From contig NZ_CP075171.1 in NCBI RefSeq assembly GCF_021379005.1, positions 1-64,000 on the forward strand: 64,000 nt of DNA, in the 5' to 3' direction. The position numbers were made by a program, and so were the translations under genes. How positions within the stretch are numbered: position 1 is the stretch's first letter; each line of letters starts with the position of its first letter. The notes under the pieces were generated by a model. It ran no database searches and had not been told where the DNA came from. It saw only the letters and a program-made list of their open reading frames with translations. Shown here in pieces: positions 55,355 to 63,591 of the stretch. The DNA is from Leptodesmis sichuanensis A121. GTDB taxonomy: Bacteria > Cyanobacteriota > Cyanobacteriia > Leptolyngbyales > Leptolyngbyaceae.

Positions 55355-55975
55355 ATGAGTATCAAACCCTCAAAAAATCTGGCTGCAATCAATCAATGGT
55401 CATGCAGTCTCTTCCAGAAACGTTGGGTGTTAACAGTCGGAACTGTTCTGGCACTGGCGGGACTGGTTGGAGATAGTCATTGCCCGGTTGCAGCCCGTGT
55501 CATCACTCCATCGACTTCCGCAGTGACAACGAAGTTTCCATCCGCATCAACCACGATGATCACTCAGGCATTAGTCTCTCTAGCAAATGGTACAGAGATC
55601 ACACCACCTCTCAAAATGACTGGATCAGGAACTCTGAAAGTCATTAATGGAACTCGTCAAGATGCCGCTATTAAATTGGTTGATCGCAACTCTGGTCAAA
55701 CCTACCGCTTTGTTTATGTTCAAGCGGGTCGTGAAGTTGTGCTAAATGGAATTAGTACCTGCTTATGCACATTGAAGTTTACGACTGGAACTGATTGGGA
55801 TATGCGATCGCGTAAATTCCGGCGCAATTTTTCTTTCTCCAAGTTTGAACAAGCATTGAATTTCCGAGAAAGTCGGACTGCTTCTGGTGTGCGCTGGATG
55901 AACTACACTGCCACCCTTCATTCTGTACCCCACGGAAAGGCTCGTACAAACTCAATCAGGGAACGTGATTTTTAA
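55355..55975 (+). CDS. Small secreted protein of the export operon
   Basis: 206 aa from ATG 55355, chosen because AAGGAG lies 12 bases upstream; the longer frame overlaps the exporter gene. A signal peptide (VLTVGTVLALAGLVGDSH) is followed by a beta-rich mature region with a CLC pair (GISTCLCTLKF). No family recognised. Position between the exporter and the toxin genes suggests it is an accessory, substrate or inhibitor; nothing in the sequence decides. Confidence 0.6.
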   Translation: MSIKPSKNLAAINQWSCSLFQKRWVLTVGTVLALAGLVGDSHCPVAARVITPSTSAVTTKFPSASTTMITQALVSLANGTEITPPLKMTGSGTLKVINGTRQDAAIKLVDRNSGQTYRFVYVQAGREVVLNGISTCLCTLKFTTGTDWDMRSRKFRRNFSFSKFEQALNFRESRTASGVRWMNYTATLHSVPHGKARTNSIRERDF

Positions 55976-56032
55976 GGGAATGCATTCAGCGATCGCTCAA
56001 CTCACTCACAACTTAACCTCAGGAGAAGCCCC

Positions 56033-59000
56033 ATGAAGCGTGAACAATACACCCACCAACAAAATCATTCCAGCTTTCAGCCGCAATCAGTTACATCGCA
56101 ATCTTCCCTTGAACACAATCAACTGAATCAACTCACCCAACACAGCAGCGCGATCGCTCCTCAAACTCATCCCAACTGGTTCGAGCAAGCCAATCAATGG
56201 ATCAATAATAAAGTTCAAGCTGCACAATCATTCGTTAATAGTGGTGGAGCGATCGCCACGGATGATATTCTTCCCGTTTTGCAATCTGGCAGCCAGTCCC
56301 AAGCAACTCAATCTAATCAGGCGATCGTTGGCATTATTGATTCTAGCTTTGGTGCGAATGACCACGGAACGCAAATGCTCAATACCATTCGCGATGTGAA
56401 TCCAGAAGCCTCTGTTGTCTTGAAAGATGGCGTTGGCAAAGGCAACTGGGCGGAATCCCTGACTGAGTTTGTCGATACAGCCAAAGCATCTGGGCAAACG
56501 GGTGCCGTCGCCAACCTCAGCTTTGACCTGACAGAAGTGCGTCCCGATGGAACGGTCACCACGCGATCGCAACTCACCGCAGAAGAACAATCTGCCCTCG
56601 CCTATGCCCGTGACAACAATGTGTTAGTCGTAGCATCGGCAGGGAATGAAGGTGGAGCAATGTCCGCCCTCGGTCAGGCATCCCAACAGTTTGAAAATGT
56701 GATTGCGGTCGGTGCAGCGGAAGGGAATGGTCGGGCAGATTACTCTAGCTTTGGTCAAGGTTTAGATCTCGTGGCCAACGGCAGCAAGCATGGGAAAGAA
56801 GGCACCTCATTTGCAGCGGCTGAAGTCACTGGTGCGATTTCAGAAGTCTGGGAAGCCAATCCCCATCTCAGCGCTCGCCAGGTTGCCCAAACCTTGCAAG
56901 CCACGGCAACCGATTTGCACACTCCTGGCTGGGATGCGGAAACCGGCGCTGGCAAATTGAATTTAGACCGTGCCCGTTCCGTCGCTCAACAAATCACCCC
57001 TGACACGAAAAGCTTCTCTGGTGCTGACCTATTGCACCAAACTCAAGGTTCATTTGATGGTGCAATCTGGCAGAGTAAGGATGGATCGGTTGCCAGTGAG
57101 CGATCGAACTTCAGGTTGAGGATGCCTAAACTGCCCAGCCCTAGAGATGCAGTGAATGCAGTACGTCGGGAAGCTCGTGAAACTGGTGCTGCCGTGAATC
57201 GGACAGTCAGAAATACAACGAATGCAGTGCGCCGGGAAGCCCGAGAAGCAGGTTCAGCCGTGCGCCGAACAACCCGCGATGCCGCCAATACGGTCAGACG
57301 AGAAGCCCGAGAAGCAGGTTCAGCCGTGCGTCGAACAACTCGCGATGCCGCCAATACGGTCAGACGAGAAGCCCGAGAAGCAGGTTCAGCCGTGCGTCGG
57401 ACAACCCGCGATGCCGCCAATACAGTCAGACGAGAAGCCCGAGAAGCAGGTTCAGCGGTGGCTCAAACTAGCAGAGAGGTGGGTCGAGCCACTCAAGAAG
57501 CTTGGAGAGATACCAGCGACTGGACCCGCAGAAATTACGACACAATTTCAGAGGTGGGTCATACGGCACTGGATGTGGCAGGGATGATTCCTGTCGTTGG
57601 TGCGGTCGCTGATGGCGTGAATGCTGCCTGGTATCTGGGCGAAGGCGATTATGCCAATGCGGCGCTTTCTGGTGTTGGCATGATTCCTGGTTTGGGTGAT
57701 GCAGCCACGGCAACAAAACTGGGGATGCGGGGTGCCAGACTCATAAGAAATGGCGATCGCGTTGTTGACATGGGCAGACAGGTTGATAACGTTTTGGTGC
57801 AAGGCGGACGCGCAATGGAAGTTGCCGCGTTGCCATCGGAAATTGCCGGAACGGTGCAAGGTTCTAGAGAAGCATACAACCAATTTTCTCAAGGCAATTA
57901 TCTGCAAGGAGGACTGGCACTGACTCAAGCTGGAATGTCAGCCGTTGGCGTGGGATCTGGTGTGCGTTCAGGTGTGCAACTGCGAGGAGGTCGCGACGGT
58001 CAAACCAGTGGCGGCAACGATCGCGGCTCAGGTACTCCTCAACGTTCTGGAACTTCAAGTGGCGATCGCGTTGCAGCCACAGGCATTCCTCAACGCCCTG
58101 GCTCTTCTGGCGGCGATCGCATCCCAACAACTCAATCAGTATCTTTTCCTGCAATTACTGGAAGGCAAACTCCTGACAGGGGCACTTCTACTTCAACGCG
58201 ATCGCATCCTTTAAGTGGGCAAAGTCCTTCTAAAAATTCAGGAGAAGACAAACCGTTGGGTGCAAGAGGGGGTTCACTTCCTCTCAGGGAACCCAATGAA
58301 TGGGGAACTCATAGAGGAACCGCAAGTAGACGACCCTTTTCGCCAGATCAGGCTGGAGGAACCATTCAAGATCTATCCGTTGATCGCTTAAAGATTCAGG
58401 AGAATGGAATTAATCGGGTCGAACAACATCTCTCACGCTTTGGTGACGATCCTCAAAACCAGGCGCAGGTTCAACGACTCAGAGAGATTGCTGCGGGTAA
58501 AATAGAGCCAACTGAAGCAGACTTAAACTTCTACGCCCATGAGCTGAGAGAATCTGTACGTTATAGAAAGCTGGGGTATGAAAACCGCGGAACGGGCGAA
58601 GTTTGGCAACCATCTGATTCGGACCAAGCACGACAAGTTTGGAACGACGCACATACAGCAGCGCTGGAAGACTATGGCATCAAAGAAGGCCCAGGCGTAC
58701 TTTATCACCCGTCTGTAGAAGCGGGTGGTGATGTTAGCAAACCCCTGGGTGGTAGAGGTCCTACACCAAGAGATCCAAGTTCAGGCAGATCTCCTGATCC
58801 CTACAGTGCAACCGATGTTAGTCGAGCAGATTTTGATATAAGGGGTGTGCCTGTTACGCGTAGTCCTTACGTGACTGATGCGGCTATGTCAGATGGAAAG
58901 TTCTTTACTTACACTCTGAGAGATGCAGATGGCAACGTGAGGTACGTTGGAAGAGCTAGCCCTAGAAGAAAAGGTGACAAGGGTGCTGGGACAGTTTTTC

Positions 59001-59314
59001 GTGGAAGAATGGCAGGGCAGGGAGATCACGAGGCATTAACCACTCATTTAGATGAAGTTGCCGAAATTAGGATTGAAGGATTTCAAGGTAACAGTGATGC
59101 AAATAAAGGCGCTGAACAGATACTATATTCACGCTATCAAATTCCACAGCCAAATCCAGCACCTAGTGGTAATAGACTCGAAGGTGGCATAAATGAAAGT
59201 GGACAGCAGTTGTGGAATAAAGACCATATTCGGAGTGCAAGACCAGATAGGCTTCCCAGAACAAGAACAGTCATTAGTAAAGCCGCTGATGATATGAAGA
59301 CTGAGAATATGTAG
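56033..59314 (+). CDS. Polymorphic toxin: leader - subtilase - repeats - pretoxin - GIY-YIG nuclease
   Basis: 1093 aa. Residues 1-32 form the leader (MKREQYTHQQNHSSFQPQSV...) shared with the next protein. A compact S8 subtilase occupies 90-310, with D103, H111 (NDHGTQML), AGNEGG and S259 (EGTSFAAAEVTG). A 22-residue basic repeat (RREAREAGSAV) lies at 375-475. A hydrophobic pretoxin-like region (ALDVAGMIPVVGAVADG) spans 500-600. Next is a low-complexity linker, then a domain with YAHELRESVRY and HTAALEDYG. A C-terminal GIY-YIG-like nuclease shows YTLRD (Y960), YVG (Y971), R990, E1028 (GAEQIL) and a GGIN Asn. The subtilase may release the toxin after export. No immunity gene was found. Confidence 0.75.
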   Translation: MKREQYTHQQNHSSFQPQSVTSQSSLEHNQLNQLTQHSSAIAPQTHPNWFEQANQWINNKVQAAQSFVNSGGAIATDDILPVLQSGSQSQATQSNQAIVGIIDSSFGANDHGTQMLNTIRDVNPEASVVLKDGVGKGNWAESLTEFVDTAKASGQTGAVANLSFDLTEVRPDGTVTTRSQLTAEEQSALAYARDNNVLVVASAGNEGGAMSALGQASQQFENVIAVGAAEGNGRADYSSFGQGLDLVANGSKHGKEGTSFAAAEVTGAISEVWEANPHLSARQVAQTLQATATDLHTPGWDAETGAGKLNLDRARSVAQQITPDTKSFSGADLLHQTQGSFDGAIWQSKDGSVASERSNFRLRMPKLPSPRDAVNAVRREARETGAAVNRTVRNTTNAVRREAREAGSAVRRTTRDAANTVRREAREAGSAVRRTTRDAANTVRREAREAGSAVRRTTRDAANTVRREAREAGSAVAQTSREVGRATQEAWRDTSDWTRRNYDTISEVGHTALDVAGMIPVVGAVADGVNAAWYLGEGDYANAALSGVGMIPGLGDAATATKLGMRGARLIRNGDRVVDMGRQVDNVLVQGGRAMEVAALPSEIAGTVQGSREAYNQFSQGNYLQGGLALTQAGMSAVGVGSGVRSGVQLRGGRDGQTSGGNDRGSGTPQRSGTSSGDRVAATGIPQRPGSSGGDRIPTTQSVSFPAITGRQTPDRGTSTSTRSHPLSGQSPSKNSGEDKPLGARGGSLPLREPNEWGTHRGTASRRPFSPDQAGGTIQDLSVDRLKIQENGINRVEQHLSRFGDDPQNQAQVQRLREIAAGKIEPTEADLNFYAHELRESVRYRKLGYENRGTGEVWQPSDSDQARQVWNDAHTAALEDYGIKEGPGVLYHPSVEAGGDVSKPLGGRGPTPRDPSSGRSPDPYSATDVSRADFDIRGVPVTRSPYVTDAAMSDGKFFTYTLRDADGNVRYVGRASPRRKGDKGAGTVFRGRMAGQGDHEALTTHLDEVAEIRIEGFQGNSDANKGAEQILYSRYQIPQPNPAPSGNRLEGGINESGQQLWNKDHIRSARPDRLPRTRTVISKAADDMKTENM
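57161..57461 (+). repeat. 66-bp tandem repeat inside the toxin gene
   Basis: Three near-identical 66-bp units start at 57227, 57293 and 57359, with a partial unit at 57425 and an older diverged unit before them. Each encodes 22 residues of an Arg/Ala-rich helix (VRREAREAGSAVRRTTRDAA). The near identity at DNA level points to recent expansion. The reverse strand is open here for composition reasons only. Confidence 0.85.
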
Positions 59315-59474
59315 CTCATCACAGAATTCTGGTTTTTAGTCTAAAGTCATGACTCAATCGACAATAACTAAAAGAACAGAATTTTAGCAAAGTTTTCTGC
59401 TGCATACAGAAATGTACTAGGTGCTTCAGTAAGTCGCAAGCAAACAAGAAACAACCAATGAAGGAGATTTTTCC

Positions 59475-61364
59475 ATGAAACGGGAACAGTATTTGCAACA
59501 ACAGAATCATGCTAGTTTTCAACCGCAATCAGTGAGTCATCAATCAGGATTGCAGCAGAGTCAACTTCAGCAACCTGCCAATCGAAGCAGTTCTACAAAT
59601 CAGCTTGAGCAGGGGAATTCTAAATGGTTGAATGCGGCAAACAACATGGCGGCTGGAGTGCTGGATACGGTTAGATCCTGGATCGGGGCACAGGGAACGC
59701 CAGACATTCAGGCAATTCCGCAAGTGTTACAAAAAAATGGAGTCAATTTGAGGAATGCCACGATCGAGTTCAAGGCAAATCCCAACTCGGTGCATCTGGA
59801 TGTGGAAACTCCCAAGCAAGGCTCTAGCGGACGATCACTGGATATTGAACTTGACATTGGCGGCATCGGTACCAGAGATATGTCCCGGTTGCGTGGCTCC
59901 ACGATCGACTTTACGGCGAAACCGAATTCGGTCGAACTGGATATAGAAGGCCCGCAGCGGAGCGGTCGCCAAGCCGTTGATCTCGACCTCAACCTGGCAG
60001 GAGTTGGCACGCAGGATTTAGCCAGGTTGTCAGGTGCGATCGCGGGTATACAAGACATTGTTGCCAATCTACCCCGAACCGATCGCCCCCAACTCTCTCG
60101 ACCTGTTCTCAGCAAAAATGATGGTACCCAAATTTTGCAGCGCCCAAATTCGCAGTTATCCACAAAGCCACAACAAGTAAAATCGCAACCTGCGTTTGAC
60201 AAATCAACTGGACACATTAACCAGGCGGGATTGGATATTGTCAAACAATCAGAAGGATTTCGATCGCAGGCTTACCGTGATGCGGGTGGCAAATGGACGA
60301 TCGGCTATGGTCACACTGCAACTGCTGACCCAGGTGAAACCGTGACCCGCGCTCAAGCTGAATCGTTGTTGAAGACGGATCTGAGATCGGCAGAAAATGC
60401 CGTTCGTCGGCAAATTCAGGTTCCGCTCAACTCCAATCAGTTTTCGGCACTAACTTCGCTGGCATACAACATCGGTGAAGGCGGACTGAAAAAGTCGGAT
60501 GTTGCCAAACACTTGAACGCCGGAAATTACCAGGCTGCCGCTGATAGTTTTAACAAAATTGTGCATGTCGGTGGACCCAATGGCACAGTTTTGCCAGGAT
60601 TAGTGACTCGTCGCGCCAACGAACGCGCCCTGTTTTTGAAACCGGATGCGTCAGAGAAGCACACACCAAACCCAAATCCACGCTCACCAGGTGCCGCTCA
60701 ACCGCAATCCTACACTGTGAAAAAAGGTGACACGCTCTCAGAAATCGCTCAAAATCAACTTGGAGATGCCAACCGTTGGCGGGAACTTCAGAAAGCAGAC
60801 GGTAGCACGTTCAGCGAACAAGATGCCCGTAAACTGCAACCAGGAACAACGGTTTTCATGCCAGGTGCTAAGCCACCCAAACAAGAACCTCAACCCAATC
60901 CTGGCAGCAGTAGCCCGAATCAAAAAGTCGTAGACATCGCCAGAGACTTTCTCCATGTAAGGGAGCATGGGAAAAATAGTGGTCGCGAAGTTGAAATGTT
61001 TCAGCGAGATATGCGCGGAAATGTCGGGAAAGATCCCTGGTGTATGCAGTTTGCTCAATATTGCATTAAGCAGGCTGGAGGACAAACGGGTCAAAGTTCT
61101 AAAATTCATCGCTCCGCAGGGTGTTTGGATGTTTGGAGAAAGTCTCCACCGTCACAAAAAAGCTCAAAACCAGAAGTGGGTTCACTCGTGATTTTTGGTG
61201 GTAGCGGACACGTTGGCATTGTTGAAAAGGTCAATGCGAATGGGTCATTCACCACAATCGAAGGTAATACCCGTAATCCGAATGGTTCTGGTGAAGAGGG
61301 CGTTTTCCGTAAGGAACACAAAGTCGGCGAGAAAAATATCGTTGGGTTCCTCAGACCTTTCTAG
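59475..61364 (+). CDS. Leader-bearing peptidoglycan hydrolase: lysozyme - LysM - CHAP
   Basis: 629 aa. Residues 1-32 match the toxin leader (MKREQYLQQQNHASFQPQSV...). Two internal repeats at about 80-180 (ATIEFKANPNSVHLDVE, STIDFTAKPNSVELDIE) follow. A GH24 phage-type muramidase at 248-395 has the T4-like triad E260, D269, T275. A LysM at about 415-462 (YTVKKGDTLSEIA) binds glycan, and a CHAP amidase/endopeptidase at 480-629 has C523 (PWCMQF) and H579 (GSGHVGIVE). There is no Sec signal, so export by the neighbouring type I system is implied. It could attack neighbours' walls or remodel the cell's own. Confidence 0.85.
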   Translation: MKREQYLQQQNHASFQPQSVSHQSGLQQSQLQQPANRSSSTNQLEQGNSKWLNAANNMAAGVLDTVRSWIGAQGTPDIQAIPQVLQKNGVNLRNATIEFKANPNSVHLDVETPKQGSSGRSLDIELDIGGIGTRDMSRLRGSTIDFTAKPNSVELDIEGPQRSGRQAVDLDLNLAGVGTQDLARLSGAIAGIQDIVANLPRTDRPQLSRPVLSKNDGTQILQRPNSQLSTKPQQVKSQPAFDKSTGHINQAGLDIVKQSEGFRSQAYRDAGGKWTIGYGHTATADPGETVTRAQAESLLKTDLRSAENAVRRQIQVPLNSNQFSALTSLAYNIGEGGLKKSDVAKHLNAGNYQAAADSFNKIVHVGGPNGTVLPGLVTRRANERALFLKPDASEKHTPNPNPRSPGAAQPQSYTVKKGDTLSEIAQNQLGDANRWRELQKADGSTFSEQDARKLQPGTTVFMPGAKPPKQEPQPNPGSSSPNQKVVDIARDFLHVREHGKNSGREVEMFQRDMRGNVGKDPWCMQFAQYCIKQAGGQTGQSSKIHRSAGCLDVWRKSPPSQKSSKPEVGSLVIFGGSGHVGIVEKVNANGSFTTIEGNTRNPNGSGEEGVFRKEHKVGEKNIVGFLRPF

Positions 61365-61385
61365 GAACTTGTTTAAACCTATTGA

Positions 61386-61446
61386 CCACAGAGCCACAAA
61401 GTCAAAAAGGACTCATTACATCGTGTCTTAGTGGCTTTGTGGTTCA
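61386..61446 (+). repeat. Hairpin-forming intergenic repeat
   Basis: CCACAAAG (61394-61401) pairs with CTTTGTGG (61435-61442) around a 33-base loop. The words accacagagccacaaag and tagtggctttgtggtt recall an interspersed palindromic repeat seen in several bacterial genomes. It lies between the hydrolase and HlyD genes and could also attenuate transcription. Confidence 0.4.
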
Positions 61447-61518
61447 CAAAACCTAGAAAAAGTTAGTACCCGTTCTAAACATCTGACTTAAGACACTGAA
61501 TAAACTGGAGAAAAAACC

Positions 61519-62850
61519 ATGAAGTCTACAAAAACTACTTCTATTCAACAGCAACAAACAAAATATCAATTTGCCAATCCACAACAATATCTCAACTATG
61601 AACTTGGTCATGCAGTCAAACGACTGCCGCCGATTTATATGCGATTGCTGGGCTTTGGAGTTTGCACACTAGTAGTCAGCACGATCGCCTGGGCAGCATT
61701 GAGCAAGGTAGATGAGGTGGCAACGGCAACGGGGCAAGTGGTTCCAGCATCCCAAATTAAACCGATGCGATCGCTGGCTACGGGAATGCTGCGCGAAATC
61801 AACGTCAAAGAAGGAATGCTAGTCAAAAAAGGAGATATTTTACTGGAGCTTGATCCAACCATTTCTCAAGCAGAGGTAAAACGCCTGGAGAAATTGGCAG
61901 AACAAAATCGGGCAGCATTGGCGCGGCTAGAAGCAGAACGAAATGGTACAGTTCAGGCTGGATCAGTGTTACAGAATGAATTGTTGGAGTCCCGGTTGAA
62001 AGAGTTTCGCGATCGCCAGGCAGCAGCTACTGCCGATGCTAACCGTCAGTTAGGAATCATCAAAGCGTCGCAGGTGAAGAAAACCCAGCTAGAATCAGAA
62101 CTTGCTCACACCAGCCACAAGTTACAGGCAATGGGTACATTAGCCTCTGCCGGAGCCGTTCCCCGGTTTGACTACCTGGATTTGCAAAATAAAGTGGATT
62201 CCTTGCAGAAACAAATTGCAATTCAGGTTCAAGAAATTGAACAAGCACAACAGGCATACCAGGCAGCTCAAAAAAATATGACTCGACTGAAATCGGAGCG
62301 GCAAACGGAGATTCTGAGCCAGATTGATAAACAACAGCAAGAACTGACAGATCTGGAAGGAAAACTATCCCAGGCAAAAGAGCAGCACAAGCAAAGCATC
62401 ATTCGTGCATCGGTTACAGGCACGGTTTACGATATCAAAGTAGCGAAAACGGGAGCAACGGTACAGGCAGGAGATGAACTGCTATCGATTGTTCCTCAAG
62501 GTGAAACCTTGATGTTAGAGGCTAAAGTCCAGAACCGAGATATTGGCTTTATCAAGCAAGGAATGTACACAAAAGTAAAGCTAGAAACCTTTCCGTATCA
62601 AGAATTTGGCATATTACAAGGAACCATTGACCAAATTAGTCCCAATGCTATTCCAGACAAAGATTTGGGATTAGTTTTTCCTGTGTCAGTCAAACTAAAG
62701 CAGCAAACTGTGCATATTAAAGGGCGAGAGGTGCCTCTGAGCCCTGGCATGACCTCAACCGTAGAAATCGTTACCCGTCAGAAAACGGTGTTAAGCTTCC
62801 TCCTGGAACCCATCACGGCTAGTTTAGATCGAGCATTCTCAGTGCGATAA
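61519..62850 (+). CDS. HlyD-family membrane fusion protein of the type I system
   Basis: A 443-aa adaptor. A 45-residue Gln-rich cytoplasmic N-terminus (SIQQQQTKYQF) is followed by one membrane helix (MRLLGFGVCTLVVSTIAWAA). A lipoyl-like half-motif GQVVPASQIKPMRSLATGML comes next, then about 180 residues of coiled coil (RLEKLAEQNRAALARLEAER). The second lipoyl half and beta-barrel have VTGTVYDIKVAKTGATVQAG. It bridges the ABC exporter to an outer-membrane TolC-like channel, not encoded here. Last gene of the operon. Confidence 0.9.
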   Translation: MKSTKTTSIQQQQTKYQFANPQQYLNYELGHAVKRLPPIYMRLLGFGVCTLVVSTIAWAALSKVDEVATATGQVVPASQIKPMRSLATGMLREINVKEGMLVKKGDILLELDPTISQAEVKRLEKLAEQNRAALARLEAERNGTVQAGSVLQNELLESRLKEFRDRQAAATADANRQLGIIKASQVKKTQLESELAHTSHKLQAMGTLASAGAVPRFDYLDLQNKVDSLQKQIAIQVQEIEQAQQAYQAAQKNMTRLKSERQTEILSQIDKQQQELTDLEGKLSQAKEQHKQSIIRASVTGTVYDIKVAKTGATVQAGDELLSIVPQGETLMLEAKVQNRDIGFIKQGMYTKVKLETFPYQEFGILQGTIDQISPNAIPDKDLGLVFPVSVKLKQQTVHIKGREVPLSPGMTSTVEIVTRQKTVLSFLLEPITASLDRAFSVR

Positions 62851-62974
62851 CTTGGTTGACTGACAAACCTGCAAACACTCTGCTGGATATAGACCCATCC
62901 CCAGATTCCTTTTTGCCTATGGTGACCAGCATTCCCGTCCATCTCCCCAAGACTTGGCGCGTCACAGACGATCA

Positions 62975-63542
62975 ATCGCAAAAAAATCCCCTGATCTGGC
63001 CAAGAACCAGAACCAGAGGATGACAGTTGATCACTACTTACCACCTATCCTTGTCACCTTGTGGATGGTAAAAGCTAAAAATGACAGGGGAAGCAATGGT
63101 TAGCTATTACTGCTGCCAGTTTCACCAGGTAAAGTGCCTCCAACATTGACTTTTACTACTTTGGGGCGTTCTGCCTCAACTCGTGGCATTGTCAATGTCA
63201 GGATACCATCCTTAAAGTCAGCTTTGACTTGTTCATTTTCAACGGCCACAGGCAGAGGAATCACCCGTTGGAAGCTACCATACCGGAATTCAGAGCGGTA
63301 GATTTGATGCTCTTTGTCTTCCGTTTTGCTTTCAGTCTTGTATTCACCCTTGATAGAGACTGCTTCCCGGCTGACTTGAATATCCAGATCTTTAGCATCA
63401 ATTCCAGGAAGTTCTGCCCGCAGAATCACATCGGTATCTGTACTCTTCAACTCAATGGCCGGTGCCCAGGCATTACCATTGGTTTTCATCGCACTGCCCC
63501 GACTGATGGGAGCCAGTTCATCAAATAGTTGATCAAATTGAC
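62975..63542. repeat. 568-bp direct repeat, right copy (contains intact hsp20 3' part)
   Basis: Matches 33405-33972 without gaps, five mismatches counted. The right copy is embedded in the complete hsp20 gene and is therefore probably the parental copy. Together the two bracket the FHA/CHAT and type I secretion clusters. Confidence 0.9.
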
Positions 63543-63591
63543 GACGCAGAGTGTCAATTTCTTGCCAGGGTTGCCAACGAATGATTGCCAT
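63100..63591 (-). CDS. Hsp20/alpha-crystallin small heat-shock protein
   Basis: A 163-aa class A-type small heat-shock protein. N-terminal arm MAIIRWQPWQEIDTLRRQFD is followed by the alpha-crystallin domain (PAIELKSTDTDVILRAELPG, then FRYGSFQRVIPLP and KADFKDGILTLTMPR). A C-terminal tail after VKVNVGG lacks an obvious I-x-I motif, though VKVNV is close. It holds unfolding proteins in a refoldable state. Ribosome-binding-like sequence AGGTGAA precedes the ATG. No CIRCE element seen upstream. Confidence 0.95.
   Translation of the reverse strand: MAIIRWQPWQEIDTLRRQFDQLFDELAPISRGSAMKTNGNAWAPAIELKSTDTDVILRAELPGIDAKDLDIQVSREAVSIKGEYKTESKTEDKEHQIYRSEFRYGSFQRVIPLPVAVENEQVKADFKDGILTLTMPRVEAERPKVVKVNVGGTLPGETGSSNS

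Noticed and set aside
60220-61364. Phage endolysin from a prophage
   Set aside because: The lysozyme-CHAP protein carries the export leader and sits in a secretion operon, with no holin or phage genes nearby.
33405-63542. Prophage or ICE bounded by att sites at the hsp20 repeats
   Set aside because: No integrase, excisionase, phage structural or conjugation gene lies in the block, and the repeat is far longer than an att site.
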